This document shows, in pieces, positions 51,829 to 61,500 of a stretch of 64,000 nt of DNA; the stretch's first letter is position 1; each line of letters starts with the position of its first letter. The notes under the pieces were generated by a model. That model saw only the letters and a program-made list of their open reading frames with translations, was not told the origin of the DNA and did not search any database. The position numbers were made by a program, and so were the translations under genes. The DNA lies in contig JAEUJZ010000160.1 in NCBI GenBank assembly GCA_016794505.1, forward strand, positions 124,001-188,000, in the 5' to 3' direction. This DNA comes from Myxococcales bacterium. Its GTDB lineage: Bacteria > Myxococcota_A > Polyangia > Palsa-1104 > JAEUJZ01.

Positions 51829-52488
51829 CTAGACGGATCCGCTATAGCGCGCGGGTTCATGGCGTTGCGAGGTGTCGGCGTCGCTGCGCTCGCCCAAGAT
51901 GAACGAGCGATCGTGCCAGATGTTGGCGTTTTCGTTGGTGTGGCTACCCAGGATGCGCAGGCCGCTTGCTTCCATGGCTGCGACGATTTCGTCGACGGTG
52001 CGGATGCGATAGGGCGATGCCTCCAGCGGGAACCATGGGGCCCCGGTGAAGCGGTGCAGCAGCGTCGTGCGCACGGTGCTGTCGACGACCAAGACATAGC
52101 GACGGCTCAAGCGGCGCAGGGCGGCGATGAAGGGATCGGCATCGCGAAAGTGGTGCATCGCGCCATAGGTGATGGCGACGTCGAAGTTGCCGGTCACGGT
52201 CATCGAAAGGACATCGGCCAGCACGATCGGCAAGCCGCGGCGACGGGCTTTTTCAACGAGGCGCGGGTTGATCTCGAAGCCATGGATGGTGTCAAGCTGC
52301 AGAAGGTCGCGCAGCCTGGCGGTCACGTGGCCATCGCCGCAGCCGACATCGACGGCGGTGCGGGCGACGACGCCGTGTGCGGAAAGAAAGCCACGCAGAT
52401 CGCGCAGCTCTTTTTCCAAGTCCTGAACATGCACGCTACCCGTCGTGAACGAGTAAAAGTACTGCTCGATATTGGGTAAGCCAAACAT
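51829..52488 (-). CDS. Class I SAM-dependent methyltransferase
   Basis: This is a 219-residue small-molecule methyltransferase. Motif I is TAVDVGCGDGHVTARL, followed by IHGFEINPRLVEKAR and FDVAITYGAMHHF. AGGAGAC stands ahead of the ATG at 52488, fixing the start (MFGLPNIEQYFY). The N-terminus contains an aromatic stretch that may contact a lipid or sugar substrate. Neighbours are a glycosyltransferase upstream and a deacetylase downstream, so the acceptor may be a lipid head group, sugar or quinone-like ring. Substrate not readable. Confidence 0.9.
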   Translation of the reverse strand: MFGLPNIEQYFYSFTTGSVHVQDLEKELRDLRGFLSAHGVVARTAVDVGCGDGHVTARLRDLLQLDTIHGFEINPRLVEKARRRGLPIVLADVLSMTVTGNFDVAITYGAMHHFRDADPFIAALRRLSRRYVLVVDSTVRTTLLHRFTGAPWFPLEASPYRIRTVDEIVAAMEASGLRILGSHTNENANIWHDRSFILGERSDADTSQRHEPARYSGSV

Positions 52489-52550
52489 TCCGTGTCTCCT
52501 GTGCGGACGTGCCGATCGATGCAAGGCGTCGGCGACCTGCGCCCGCCACT

Positions 52551-53738
52551 CTAGCAAACTGCGACGGTCTTTTCGTTCAGGGGCAGACCAAAGCGATCGA
52601 GGAGGGGCTCGGTCTGTTTTCGCTCGCGCGCCACGGCCAAGTCATAGACGTTGAGCTGCCGCTCGATGATGTGTTCCCACGCGAAGCGTCCCACGCGCGT
52701 CGTGGCCTGCTGCGCCATGCGCTGCCGCAGCGCGGGATCGGCAAGCAGTCGCACGATGAAGTCGGCGAATTCGTCGCGGTTGTTCGCCAGATATCCTTCG
52801 GAGCCGTGGGCTACGACGTCGGCGACGCCGCCCTTATTCATGGCCACGACAGGCAGGCCAGCGGACAGCGCCTCGACGCAGACGATGCTCATGGCTTCGC
52901 GCTCGGTGGGCAAGACGAAGAGCGTCGATTCTTCGAAGATCTCGCGGATCTTCGGTCGGTCGAGAAATCCGGGAAGCTCAAGGTGCTGCGTGACGCCAAG
53001 CTGGGCAGCTTCCCGCTCGACCTTGCGGCGGGCGGTGCCGTCGCCAATCAGCGTGAACACAGGCCGCAGCGGCTCGGGAAGCTGGGCATGCACGCGGGGG
53101 ATGGCGCGCACGACGTCAAAGGGGCGCTTGCGGTTGGTAAAGCGCATGACGCTGACGACGCGAGGACGGATCGGCGGTCGCGGCTGCGTCTTCCACTCGG
53201 CCACGTGGACGCCGTTATGCAGCACGAAGACATCGCTTCGGTCTGTGATGCGCGCGAGCTGATCGGCGACGCACTGACTGACCCCGGAAAGCAGCGTCGG
53301 CCAGTGACCCCAGTCCGAGACGCGGTGCAGCGCTTCAAAGAAGCGCAGCCAGCCGGCTCCCAGCCACGAGCACTCGGTGAACAGACAGGGAATTCCAAGC
53401 TGACGCGCTTGGTAGGTCGCGACGTGGGTCATGGGCAGAAACGCCGCCTGGACGTGGACGATGTCATAGCGCTCGCGCTCGAACAGTCGGCGCAGCGCCG
53501 CCGCGGCCGACGGATCGCGAATGGTCTGCAAGAACGGCAGGCGCGGCAAGCCCAGGCGATGCAGCGTCACTCCGTCGTCATAGCTGGCCGGACCCGGCGT
53601 GTTGCACACCACGTGTACGTCGTGCCCGCGACGGGAAAGTTCGCGGGCCAGATCGCGAACGTGAAGCTCAAGGCCGCCGATACGCGGCAGGTACATCTCA
53701 CTGACGAGGGCAACTTTGTATTTCTTCCGAGGCTGCAT
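52551..53738 (-). CDS. GT4-family glycosyltransferase
   Basis: This is a 395-residue GT-B enzyme. The N-terminal acceptor domain opens with KVALVSEMYLPRIGGLELHVRDLAREL. The donor site shows TLIGDGTARRKVEREA, LPGFLDRPKIREIFEESTLFVLPTEREAMSIVCVEALSAGLPVVAMNKGGVADV, the E-x7-E pattern of retaining GT4 enzymes. No membrane segment, so it acts at the inner face of the membrane on a lipid acceptor or soluble substrate. The start at 53738 (MQPRKKYKVALV) is where homology begins. It lies 61 bases downstream of the RND/MMPL gene and 62 upstream of the methyltransferase. Sugar and acceptor unknown. Confidence 0.93.
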   Translation of the reverse strand: MQPRKKYKVALVSEMYLPRIGGLELHVRDLARELSRRGHDVHVVCNTPGPASYDDGVTLHRLGLPRLPFLQTIRDPSAAAALRRLFERERYDIVHVQAAFLPMTHVATYQARQLGIPCLFTECSWLGAGWLRFFEALHRVSDWGHWPTLLSGVSQCVADQLARITDRSDVFVLHNGVHVAEWKTQPRPPIRPRVVSVMRFTNRKRPFDVVRAIPRVHAQLPEPLRPVFTLIGDGTARRKVEREAAQLGVTQHLELPGFLDRPKIREIFEESTLFVLPTEREAMSIVCVEALSAGLPVVAMNKGGVADVVAHGSEGYLANNRDEFADFIVRLLADPALRQRMAQQATTRVGRFAWEHIIERQLNVYDLAVARERKQTEPLLDRFGLPLNEKTVAVC

Positions 53739-53799
53739 GACGCAAGTCCGCTCTCGCTTTCTGGGCGTGACGGGTGAGCCAACAAAGGGAAGCGGCCGG

Positions 53800-56403
53800 C
53801 TAGCTCTGCACCGGGGCTTCGGCGGGCTGCGTCGCTTGGAAGCGCGCCTGCAGCTTGGCATAGAGCACGGCGACGGCGGGCAGCAGGGTTGCGGCGGCGA
53901 ACAAGCAGGTGACTTCGCCGATGTCCGCGGCCAAGCCAAACGATCGCAGCGCGCGGTTGCTGGCCAGAAGCAGCGTCGAATAGCCGATGATCGTCGTGGC
54001 CGAGCACAGCGCCACCGCAGATCCCGTGTCGGTGATGACGCTGCGGATGCTGGCCGGGCCTTCGCTGCGCAGGCGCGACCAGATGTTGGCGGCGTAGTCG
54101 GCTCCGACGCCCAGCGTGATCGGCATGGTCACGAAGTTCATGAAGTTCAGCTTCAGGTTGATCAGGCCGAGAATTCCCAAGAGCCAGGTCATGCCGACCG
54201 CGACGGTCAGAAGCACGGGCAAGGCGCCCAGCGGGCCGAACATGAGGATCACCAAGCTGACCACGCCGACCAGCGCGATCAGCGTCAGCTTGGGGGCGTC
54301 GCGATGGATGGCATCGACCATGCCCGCAAAGATCGAGCCCGCGCTCGCCGCCACCCAGGTCTTGCCCAGTGCCTGCACGGTCAGCGATTCCGACAGGCGG
54401 ATCAGGTCATGGCCGTTCCAGCCGGCATAGTTGGTGAAGTCGGCATCGATGCCAATCAAGCGCCCGCGCTGTCCGTCGGATTCAGTAAAGGCTTCCAGCA
54501 CCAGCTTGGGCAGATCGTCGGCGGTCAGGCGACGTAGGTACTCAGGCGGGCGAAAGGCCTGCAGATCCTTCCACTCGCTCTCGTCCATCAGCGACTGGTT
54601 CTGGTCGAGCTTGTGACGAATTCGCGCGAGGATCGCCAGCTTTTCGTCCTGTTCCGTCGGCAGGGCCGAATTCAGCGTGCGCACCGTCGCCAGCGTGTGC
54701 TTATCGCCGCGCGCCTTGTCCTGCTTGCGCATGGCTTCGGCGACGATGTCGGCCTGCTCGGGTGCGTCGACCAGCAAGACGCCGTCGTTGCCGATGTACC
54801 CGGCACCGACGTTGCCCATGCCCAGCGAATCGGCGCGGCCCCACAGCTTTTCGGATTCTGTCGGATCGCTGCGCAGGTTGTTGAAGTTCCACTCCAGCGG
54901 GTCGACGGCGTACTTGCGCAGCGGCAGCAGCGCGGCGGCAAACAGCAGCACCGAGACAAACGCGACCGAAATCGGCCGCCAAGCGAGCAGGCGGCCAAGA
55001 AGCCCGAACGGCCAGTGCCACAAGCTGGGCTTGGGCGTGAACACGCCGGGAATCAGCCGCTCACCGAGCAACACCAGCGGGGGAGCGAGCACAATCGAGG
55101 ACAACCACACCAAGATCATGCCGGCGCCCCCGAGGACACCAAACTGGCTGAAGCCGCGGAAGTCGGTGAAGGTCAAGCTGCCATAAGCGATGCTGGCGGC
55201 CAGCATCGCGGTCGCGGTGCCGAGCATGGTGGCCGACAGCGCGATGCTCAGCGCTCGTTCCGTCGAGCGCCCCGAGCGCCGCTCTTCACCATAACGGGCT
55301 AATAGCATAATTGGCGTATTAATGCCATTGCCAATAATGATTGATACCAGAAAAGCTGTATTGATATTTAGATATTTAATTAGCACCTGAGCCAGCATCA
55401 GTGCCAGCAAGACGCCGTACAGCGCGGGCAGCGTAATCACCAGCAGCATGCCGATGCGGCGGAAATACAGATAAATCGCCAGCATGACGACGACGACGCA
55501 GACCAAGGTGGCCATCGTGATGTTTTCTTGCACCGTCTTTTGTTCACCTAGCGCCAGCGCGATGTGGCCGGTGTAGTGGATCTTCATCTGCGGGTGAAAC
55601 GACACCGGGTTCAGGTCGTTGACGAGGCCCTGCACCGTCAGAAACGTTTGCTTGTCGCCCATGGTGGCGAAGCCGTCGCGCTGCCGCCACAGCATCACGC
55701 CGACCGAGTCGATGCCGTTTTCGCGGCTGGAAAAATACGTCTCTTTCAGCTCGGGACTGCCGGCCTGCTCGGGGGGGACCACGACGGGCTGCGGCTGCGG
55801 CGTGCTGGACGCCAAGACCACGCGCGAGTCGAGATCGCGGCGCAGCGCGGTTAGCTCGGCCTCGGCATCGCCTTCCAGGTCGACGAACACCGGCAGCTTG
55901 CGACGGGCGAGGATGCGGTCGAGCAGCGACTCGGCCTTTTCTAGCTCGCTCTTTTCCGCGTACAGCCACTTCCACTTGGCGGCGTAGCGCGGCACTTCGT
56001 CGTCGGGGCGCCACTGAATCGACGAGAACACGCTGGGAATCAGCGGATCGAGCTTGGTCTTTAGCGCCTGAAAGAAGCGGCGGTTGGCGATCGGGTCGGG
56101 GCTGTCGACGATCAAGACCAGGTTGGTGGCGCTCTTCTGACGGCCGGCGATCTTGCGCAGGGCCGCGACCGAGGGATGACTCTCGGGCAGTAGCTCGGCG
56201 AGATCGGTGCGTAGCTCAAGCTGCTTGGCGTAGCTGCCGGCCAAGAGCCCAAGGAGCAGCGCCGCCAGCAGGATAAAGCCGCCGCGACGCGCTGCGAACG
56301 TGACATAGCGGGTACACAGCCGCTCCAAGCGACTGCCCGGCGACGCAGGATTCGATGAGCCGGACGACGGAGGAGGAGACGCAGGGACGGGAAGCGAGCT
56401 CAT
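53800..56403 (-). CDS. RND/MMPL-family lipid exporter (HpnN-like)
   Basis: This is an 867-residue member of the hydrophobe/MMPL branch of the RND superfamily. Twelve transmembrane segments are expected: TM1 (about 37-57, FILLAALLLGLLAG), a large periplasmic loop with LRTDLAELLPESHPSVAALRKI, TM2-6 (about 297-430), a second half starting near 490 (ISVAFVSVLLFAAALLPL) and TM8-12 to about 850. DLAELLP is a hallmark of the hopanoid/lipid exporters. MMPL proteins move lipids or glycolipids across the envelope. An AT-rich coding island at about 55300-55400 (TM3-4 region) is odd. It lies 157 bases after the flippase-like gene, in which a weak promoter is possible. Confidence 0.92.
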   Translation of the reverse strand: MSSLPVPASPPPSSGSSNPASPGSRLERLCTRYVTFAARRGGFILLAALLLGLLAGSYAKQLELRTDLAELLPESHPSVAALRKIAGRQKSATNLVLIVDSPDPIANRRFFQALKTKLDPLIPSVFSSIQWRPDDEVPRYAAKWKWLYAEKSELEKAESLLDRILARRKLPVFVDLEGDAEAELTALRRDLDSRVVLASSTPQPQPVVVPPEQAGSPELKETYFSSRENGIDSVGVMLWRQRDGFATMGDKQTFLTVQGLVNDLNPVSFHPQMKIHYTGHIALALGEQKTVQENITMATLVCVVVVMLAIYLYFRRIGMLLVITLPALYGVLLALMLAQVLIKYLNINTAFLVSIIIGNGINTPIMLLARYGEERRSGRSTERALSIALSATMLGTATAMLAASIAYGSLTFTDFRGFSQFGVLGGAGMILVWLSSIVLAPPLVLLGERLIPGVFTPKPSLWHWPFGLLGRLLAWRPISVAFVSVLLFAAALLPLRKYAVDPLEWNFNNLRSDPTESEKLWGRADSLGMGNVGAGYIGNDGVLLVDAPEQADIVAEAMRKQDKARGDKHTLATVRTLNSALPTEQDEKLAILARIRHKLDQNQSLMDESEWKDLQAFRPPEYLRRLTADDLPKLVLEAFTESDGQRGRLIGIDADFTNYAGWNGHDLIRLSESLTVQALGKTWVAASAGSIFAGMVDAIHRDAPKLTLIALVGVVSLVILMFGPLGALPVLLTVAVGMTWLLGILGLINLKLNFMNFVTMPITLGVGADYAANIWSRLRSEGPASIRSVITDTGSAVALCSATTIIGYSTLLLASNRALRSFGLAADIGEVTCLFAAATLLPAVAVLYAKLQARFQATQPAEAPVQS

Positions 56404-56560
56404 GGTTTTTTATCTAGGTATCTAGGATTAAGGCCCAGAGGGCGGCTAGGTTGCTACGTACGTGCTACAGGATCTGACGGCTAGGCCAAGGCGTAAGAAA
56501 GAAACAAATAGGACTGACCAACTCGTGTGGCAAGTAAAGACGTGCGAGCGGCGCGAATCG

Positions 56561-57694
56561 TCATGGAGGGTTGATGCGGGTTGCAGCACGCTGCCCAAGG
56601 GGTCGCCGCGCAGTCGGCTGGTCCCGTCTGTCGGAAGGCAGGCACAGATTCCACTGTCGTCGAAGCTCAAACAAGCCCACGAGAGTCACGGGCACGAAGT
56701 GGACCATGTGATACAGGACGGCGATGGCGAGAGCGCGTGAGGTGTCGATGCCAAGGGCGGAAAAGCCCATGACCAGGCCGGCCTCAATGACGCCAAACTG
56801 GCCCGGTGTCGATGGTGCGAGGCTCGCCAAGCGGCCGATCATCATGAGGACGACGCAGGTGCCAAAACCAAGCTGGGTGCCGACGGATGCTGCGGCCATG
56901 CCGATGCTGAGCGCGTTGGCGACCTCGACGAGAAGTGAGCAGCCAAGGCCCGCCAGCCATAGGCCCGGACGCCGCAGGAGCTGCATGGCCTGGGCGGTTC
57001 GTCGCAGAAATCCGGCGTTCTCGGCGGCGATGTCTTCTCCGTCGCGCAGGGCATCGGGGTGCTGGCGCCCCCAGATCCAGGACACCGCCAGAAACGCGAC
57101 GACGCCACCGGCTCCGATGGCTCCGCCGATGAACATGGCTTTGTTCAGGGCATAAGGCAGGGGCGTAGACAGCGCCACACCAACGGCCAAAAGACCCAGG
57201 CAGAGCCCGTCGATGATGGCGGTGACAAGCTGGCTCGCCACCAAGCGACCCGTGGTGTACCCGTGCCCGCGCTGCAAGAGCACGGTGCGCACAACGAACG
57301 CGGCGGGCGACGGCAACAGGTTGTGCGCGGCCGAGGTGGCGAGATAGATCGAAGTCAGCGCGCCGAGTCCGACGCCGGGCCCTTGCACCGGCAGCACGCG
57401 CAGCAGCAGCCACAGCCGCAGGCTGCCGGCCACCATGCAGACGGCCACCGCCGGCACCGCCGCGGCCAGCCAGCGATGGTCCGCGGTCCACAGCACGCTC
57501 TTGAACAGCGAAAAATTCACCGAGCGGATGGCGAGCCAGATCAGCAGGCCCTGCAACAACACGCCAAGTACGGTGCGTATCCAGCCGGGCGCCCTAGGGG
57601 AAAACCCCGACAACAAGGACGCGCGATCCAGCCTCGTCGGCGGGGACGAAAGGCCAGGGCTCGAAGGCTCGCTATCGGTCGGTACCTGCAGCAT
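56561..57694 (-). CDS. Flippase-like membrane protein (lysylphosphatidylglycerol-synthase TM domain / AglD-like)
   Basis: This is a 377-residue integral membrane protein with about eight transmembrane segments starting at residue 40. The family pattern is visible: LLQGLLIWLAIRSVNF, LTSIYLATSAAHNLLPSPAAFVVRTVLL (conserved N/P region) and LASLAPSTPGQFGVIEAGLVMGFSALG near the C-terminus. Members include the flippase-like half of MprF and AglD-type proteins that accompany glycosyltransferases. It lies upstream of the MMPL exporter on the same strand. A polar N-terminal tail of about 35 residues precedes the fold. Likely to flip a lipid-linked intermediate; substrate unknown. Confidence 0.9.
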   Translation of the reverse strand: MLQVPTDSEPSSPGLSSPPTRLDRASLLSGFSPRAPGWIRTVLGVLLQGLLIWLAIRSVNFSLFKSVLWTADHRWLAAAVPAVAVCMVAGSLRLWLLLRVLPVQGPGVGLGALTSIYLATSAAHNLLPSPAAFVVRTVLLQRGHGYTTGRLVASQLVTAIIDGLCLGLLAVGVALSTPLPYALNKAMFIGGAIGAGGVVAFLAVSWIWGRQHPDALRDGEDIAAENAGFLRRTAQAMQLLRRPGLWLAGLGCSLLVEVANALSIGMAAASVGTQLGFGTCVVLMMIGRLASLAPSTPGQFGVIEAGLVMGFSALGIDTSRALAIAVLYHMVHFVPVTLVGLFELRRQWNLCLPSDRRDQPTARRPLGQRAATRINPP

Positions 57695-57799
57695 ACAAAT
57701 CGAGCGGCATCATACTTCATCCCCGGTGGGCGGGAAGCCGAATGTGCCGACGACGAGCCAGCAAAAACCGCCCATCGTTCGGCTCGCTCAGCGGGGTGC

Positions 57800-58384
57800 T
57801 TATGGGCAGGGGATGGCCCGGAACTGCGCTGCCGCTTGCACATCGCGCAGGCCACCGGGCAGCGTGCTGCATGACAAATCTCCCTCGAACAAAGCGAAGG
57901 GATCAGGCCCCTTGACGCGGATGCTGCAGACTAGCTCAGCGGCGCGGTCGGAGGTGACCCAGGTCATGGGGTTCGAGGTCTCGAACGTGCGGGCATCTAG
58001 GCTAAGCGGCAGCTTCAGGCTGATTTCTCCGACGCTGACGGTGTCCTTGTCGATGCGCATCGAGGCATAGGGGGCAGCACCCAGGCCCTGCAGCGAGATG
58101 GTGATGCCGGCCGCGCCTCCGGTGGCGGCAACGACGATTTTTTGGCCAAAGCGCTGGCACTGCAGCACTTCAGTGACGACGGGCAGCTTCAAGGGCGTGT
58201 TGCCCGTGGTGGTGCCGGGGGGTTTGACGGTGTACGTCAGGTCCATGTACTGAGTGGGCCCTGCGGGCGCTGGGTTGCCACAGCCCGGCGCGGCAGCCAT
58301 GGCCATACTGGCAGCCACGGCCACAAGACCACGGCGCACTGTGAAAAGGCGCAATCTAGACAGGCGATGGGTCGGCATGTCCAC
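57800..58384 (-). CDS. Hypothetical lipoprotein
   Basis: This encodes 194 residues. The signal peptide (LVAVAASMAMAAAPGC) ends with a lipobox-like APGC. The mature part has a short Pro/Thr-rich linker and beta-rich segments (MDLTYTVKPPG, KIVVAATGGAAGITISLQG, ISLKLPLSLDARTF) and four Cys, probably two disulfides. Two start codons are close together (58384 and 58378). The family is not recognised. It is 105 bases upstream of the flippase-like gene on the same strand and divergent from the WD40 protein gene. Confidence 0.75.
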   Translation of the reverse strand: MDMPTHRLSRLRLFTVRRGLVAVAASMAMAAAPGCGNPAPAGPTQYMDLTYTVKPPGTTTGNTPLKLPVVTEVLQCQRFGQKIVVAATGGAAGITISLQGLGAAPYASMRIDKDTVSVGEISLKLPLSLDARTFETSNPMTWVTSDRAAELVCSIRVKGPDPFALFEGDLSCSTLPGGLRDVQAAAQFRAIPCP

Positions 58385-58516
58385 ACGTTACCCCGACGGA
58401 CAGCCACCTGTCATCCGGCACACCCGAGGCGGCAGCGAAAGGAGTGGTGGGCGTCGCGCCTGCATCGTCCGGCTTGCCGACCGCCGCGCGGAACGAGATG
58501 ATGCGGCTCTGCGGTC

Positions 58517-61500
58517 ATGCCTGACGCACTCAGCAATCCTTATCGCGGCCTGCGGCCCTATGGCTTGGCCGATGCCGATCGCTTCCATGGCCGTCGCCGG
58601 CTGACGCAGCGCGTGATCGATCGGCTGCAAGGCGGGGCGAAAAAGCTCTTGCTGACGGGGCCCTGTGGCAGCGGCAAGACCTCGCTGATCATGGCCGGCT
58701 TGTTCCCGTCGCTAAGCAGCCTGTCGATGCACGGTGTGGTCCTCGCGCATCCGGGGCTGGATCCCTTTGAGCAGCTGGCGCGGCAGGGCCTGTCTGGGGC
58801 CGCGGAAGATCTGCTGGGGGCGCTGCGGGCGAAAGCGGGATCGCACAAACCCCTTCTGTTTATCGACCACGCCGAAGAGCTAGCCACTGCAGAGCTGGGC
58901 TTGGTCCAGCGCAACCTGCTGCAGCAGCTTGCTCAGAGCTTTGGTGGGGCAGATAGCGGGCCCGAACCGACGGTGCTGATCGCGGTGCGGACCGACTGCC
59001 AGGATGCCCTGTCCGGCGCCGCGCCACAGCTTCTGCCATGGCTCGACGGGCCCAGCGTGTACGTACCTGCGGGCCTAGAGCTATCCGAGTGGATGGCCAT
59101 CGTGCGTGAGCCGGCGCGAGCCGCGGGGCGCGACGTCGAAGCGTCGCTGATCGCGGCGATCGGCAGCGAGCTTGCGACGCTGAACCAAGAAGTCAGCGAG
59201 CGCGGCGCTGCCGTCTTGCCGCACCTGTCGTTTGTGCTGCACGCGCTGTGGCAGCACGGGCAGGAAGGGCCTCTGCGCTGCGCGGACTATCAGCAGCTGG
59301 GCGGGCTGCGGCACAGCCTGCAGCGCTGGGCGGATAGCGCCTGGGCGTCTTTGCCCAGCCACAGCGCGGCGCGACGGGCGATCCTGCCCCTGCTGTCATT
59401 CATCGGCCGCAGCGAGCGCGGACTGCTTCTTGCGCGACCTCTGTCGCTTGCAGCCTGGCGACTTCACGAAGCGACGGCGAGCAGCTCTCTTGAGGCGACC
59501 TCGGCGGCGGGCCTGGCTGCTCTTTTGGACAGTGGATTGATCCACATCGACGAGACACAAGACAGCGTCGAGCTGGTTCATGCCGTGCTGCCTGAGGCCT
59601 GGCCGCAGCTCGCCCAGATGCATCGGGATGAGCAGCGGTTTACGATCTGGCATCGCAGCATGACGACGCTGGTCTTGCCCCGGCCCGATGCAGAAGGCAC
59701 GGCAGCGGAGCCGATGTCAGCGGGTCCATCGACGGGGGCGGCGAGCGGGCGAGTCAGCAGCGAGGCGGCTCAGTCAGTGGTGGCTGCATCGACGCTGTCG
59801 GGCACCCAGCTTGCTGAAGCAGAGCGCTGGTTGGGCGAGCGCCCCGGCGAGATCGACGGAGCGGTCCGTCAGCTTATCGAAGACTGCCGGCAGAGCCGCA
59901 GCAGTCGCCAGCAAGCCATGCGCTCGCGTCCGCCGGGGACCTTGGGGTCGCCGCCGCAACCGGGGCTGCCCTGGCCACTGGCCTTGGGCGCGGGGCTTGT
60001 GCTGGTGCTCTTGGGTCTAGCGGCGCAGCGCTTTGTCCACTATCGCGAGCTACGCGGCCGCGACTTCGATCTGGCCACCGAGCGCGGAGCGCGAGCATCG
60101 CTTTTGGTGATGCAGCCCGGCCAAGACGGCACGGCGTTGGCGTTGGCCATCAAGGCAGTGGCCCCGGCTCTGCGGGCGGGGCGACCGGTACCGCTCTTTG
60201 CCAAAGAGGGCTTGATGACCGCGTACTCGTTGGCCAGGAACAGCCAGCCGCTGCACGGTCACACCGATCGCGTGGACAGCGCGGTGTTTGACCCCAGCGG
60301 CAGCCTGGTTTTGACGGCCAGCACCGACCGCACGGCGCGCATCTGGGACGCGCGGACCGGCCGCCAGCTGCTGACCTTTTCGGGGCATCGCCAGATGCTG
60401 ACCAGCGCCAGCTTTTCGGCCAATGGACAGACGGTCTTGACCACGAGCACCGACGGAACGGCGCGGCTTTGGGAAGTCAGCAGCGGCCGGCTCTTACACG
60501 AGCTAGTCGGCCATGGCGTGGCCGTGGAAAACGGGCAGTTTTCCCCCAATGGCAGCGCCGTGGTGACCGCGGGGCATGATGGCGCGGCCCGCATCTGGGA
60601 TGTACAAAGCGGTCGCTTGCTGCACACGCTGGCCGGCCACCGCGACCGCGTCACGAACGCCACATTTTCACGCGATGGGCGTCGCATCTTGACCGCAAGC
60701 TGGGATCGCTCGGCTCGCATCTGGGATGCCGGCAGCGGGCGCTTACTGCGCGTCTTGGTTGGGCATAACGCTCGCCTCTATCTGGCCGCGTTTACGGCCG
60801 ACGGGCAGCGCGTGGCCACGGCGGGCTGGGATCAGAGCGTTCGGCTGTGGAACGTAGCCGAAGCTCCGACGGCCGCAGAGACCGGCCCGCCACCGCTTGG
60901 CCCCGACGGCGCGCAGCTTGCTTCAGCCATGCCGGTGGCCGAAAGTCCACCCGCTGTCCTGCCCCATGAAGAGCTGATCCAAGTGCTTGTGTTTTCCCCC
61001 GATGGGGCATGGCTGGCGACGGCAGGAGCCAACGGCATGCTCAAGCTGTGGGATGCGCGCAGCGGCACTCTCAAGGCCAAGCTCAGCGGGCACTATGGCA
61101 GCGTCTACGGCTTGGACTTTGCGTCGGACAGCAAGCACTTTGTCAGTGCCGGCAGCGACCGCACCGTGCGTCTTTGGAACGTCGGAGTCGAGCGGGCCGT
61201 CGCGGTTTTGTATGGCCACAGCAGCCATATCTACACCGCGGCATTTTCCCCCAGTGGCGATCGGGTGGTCACGGCCAGCTATGACCAGACCGCGCGCATC
61301 TGGGATGTTCGCGCTGGGCAGCCGGTGGCCATTTTGCAGGGGCATCGCCGAGGCGTCACCAGCGCCAGCTTTTCGCGGCAGGGCACGCGCATCATCACCT
61401 CTAGCGAAGATCACACCGCCCGCCTGTGGGCGTGGCCCGGTGGAGCTTTGATCCGCGAGCTTCGCGACCACACCAACCTCGTCAACATGGCCGCGTTTTC

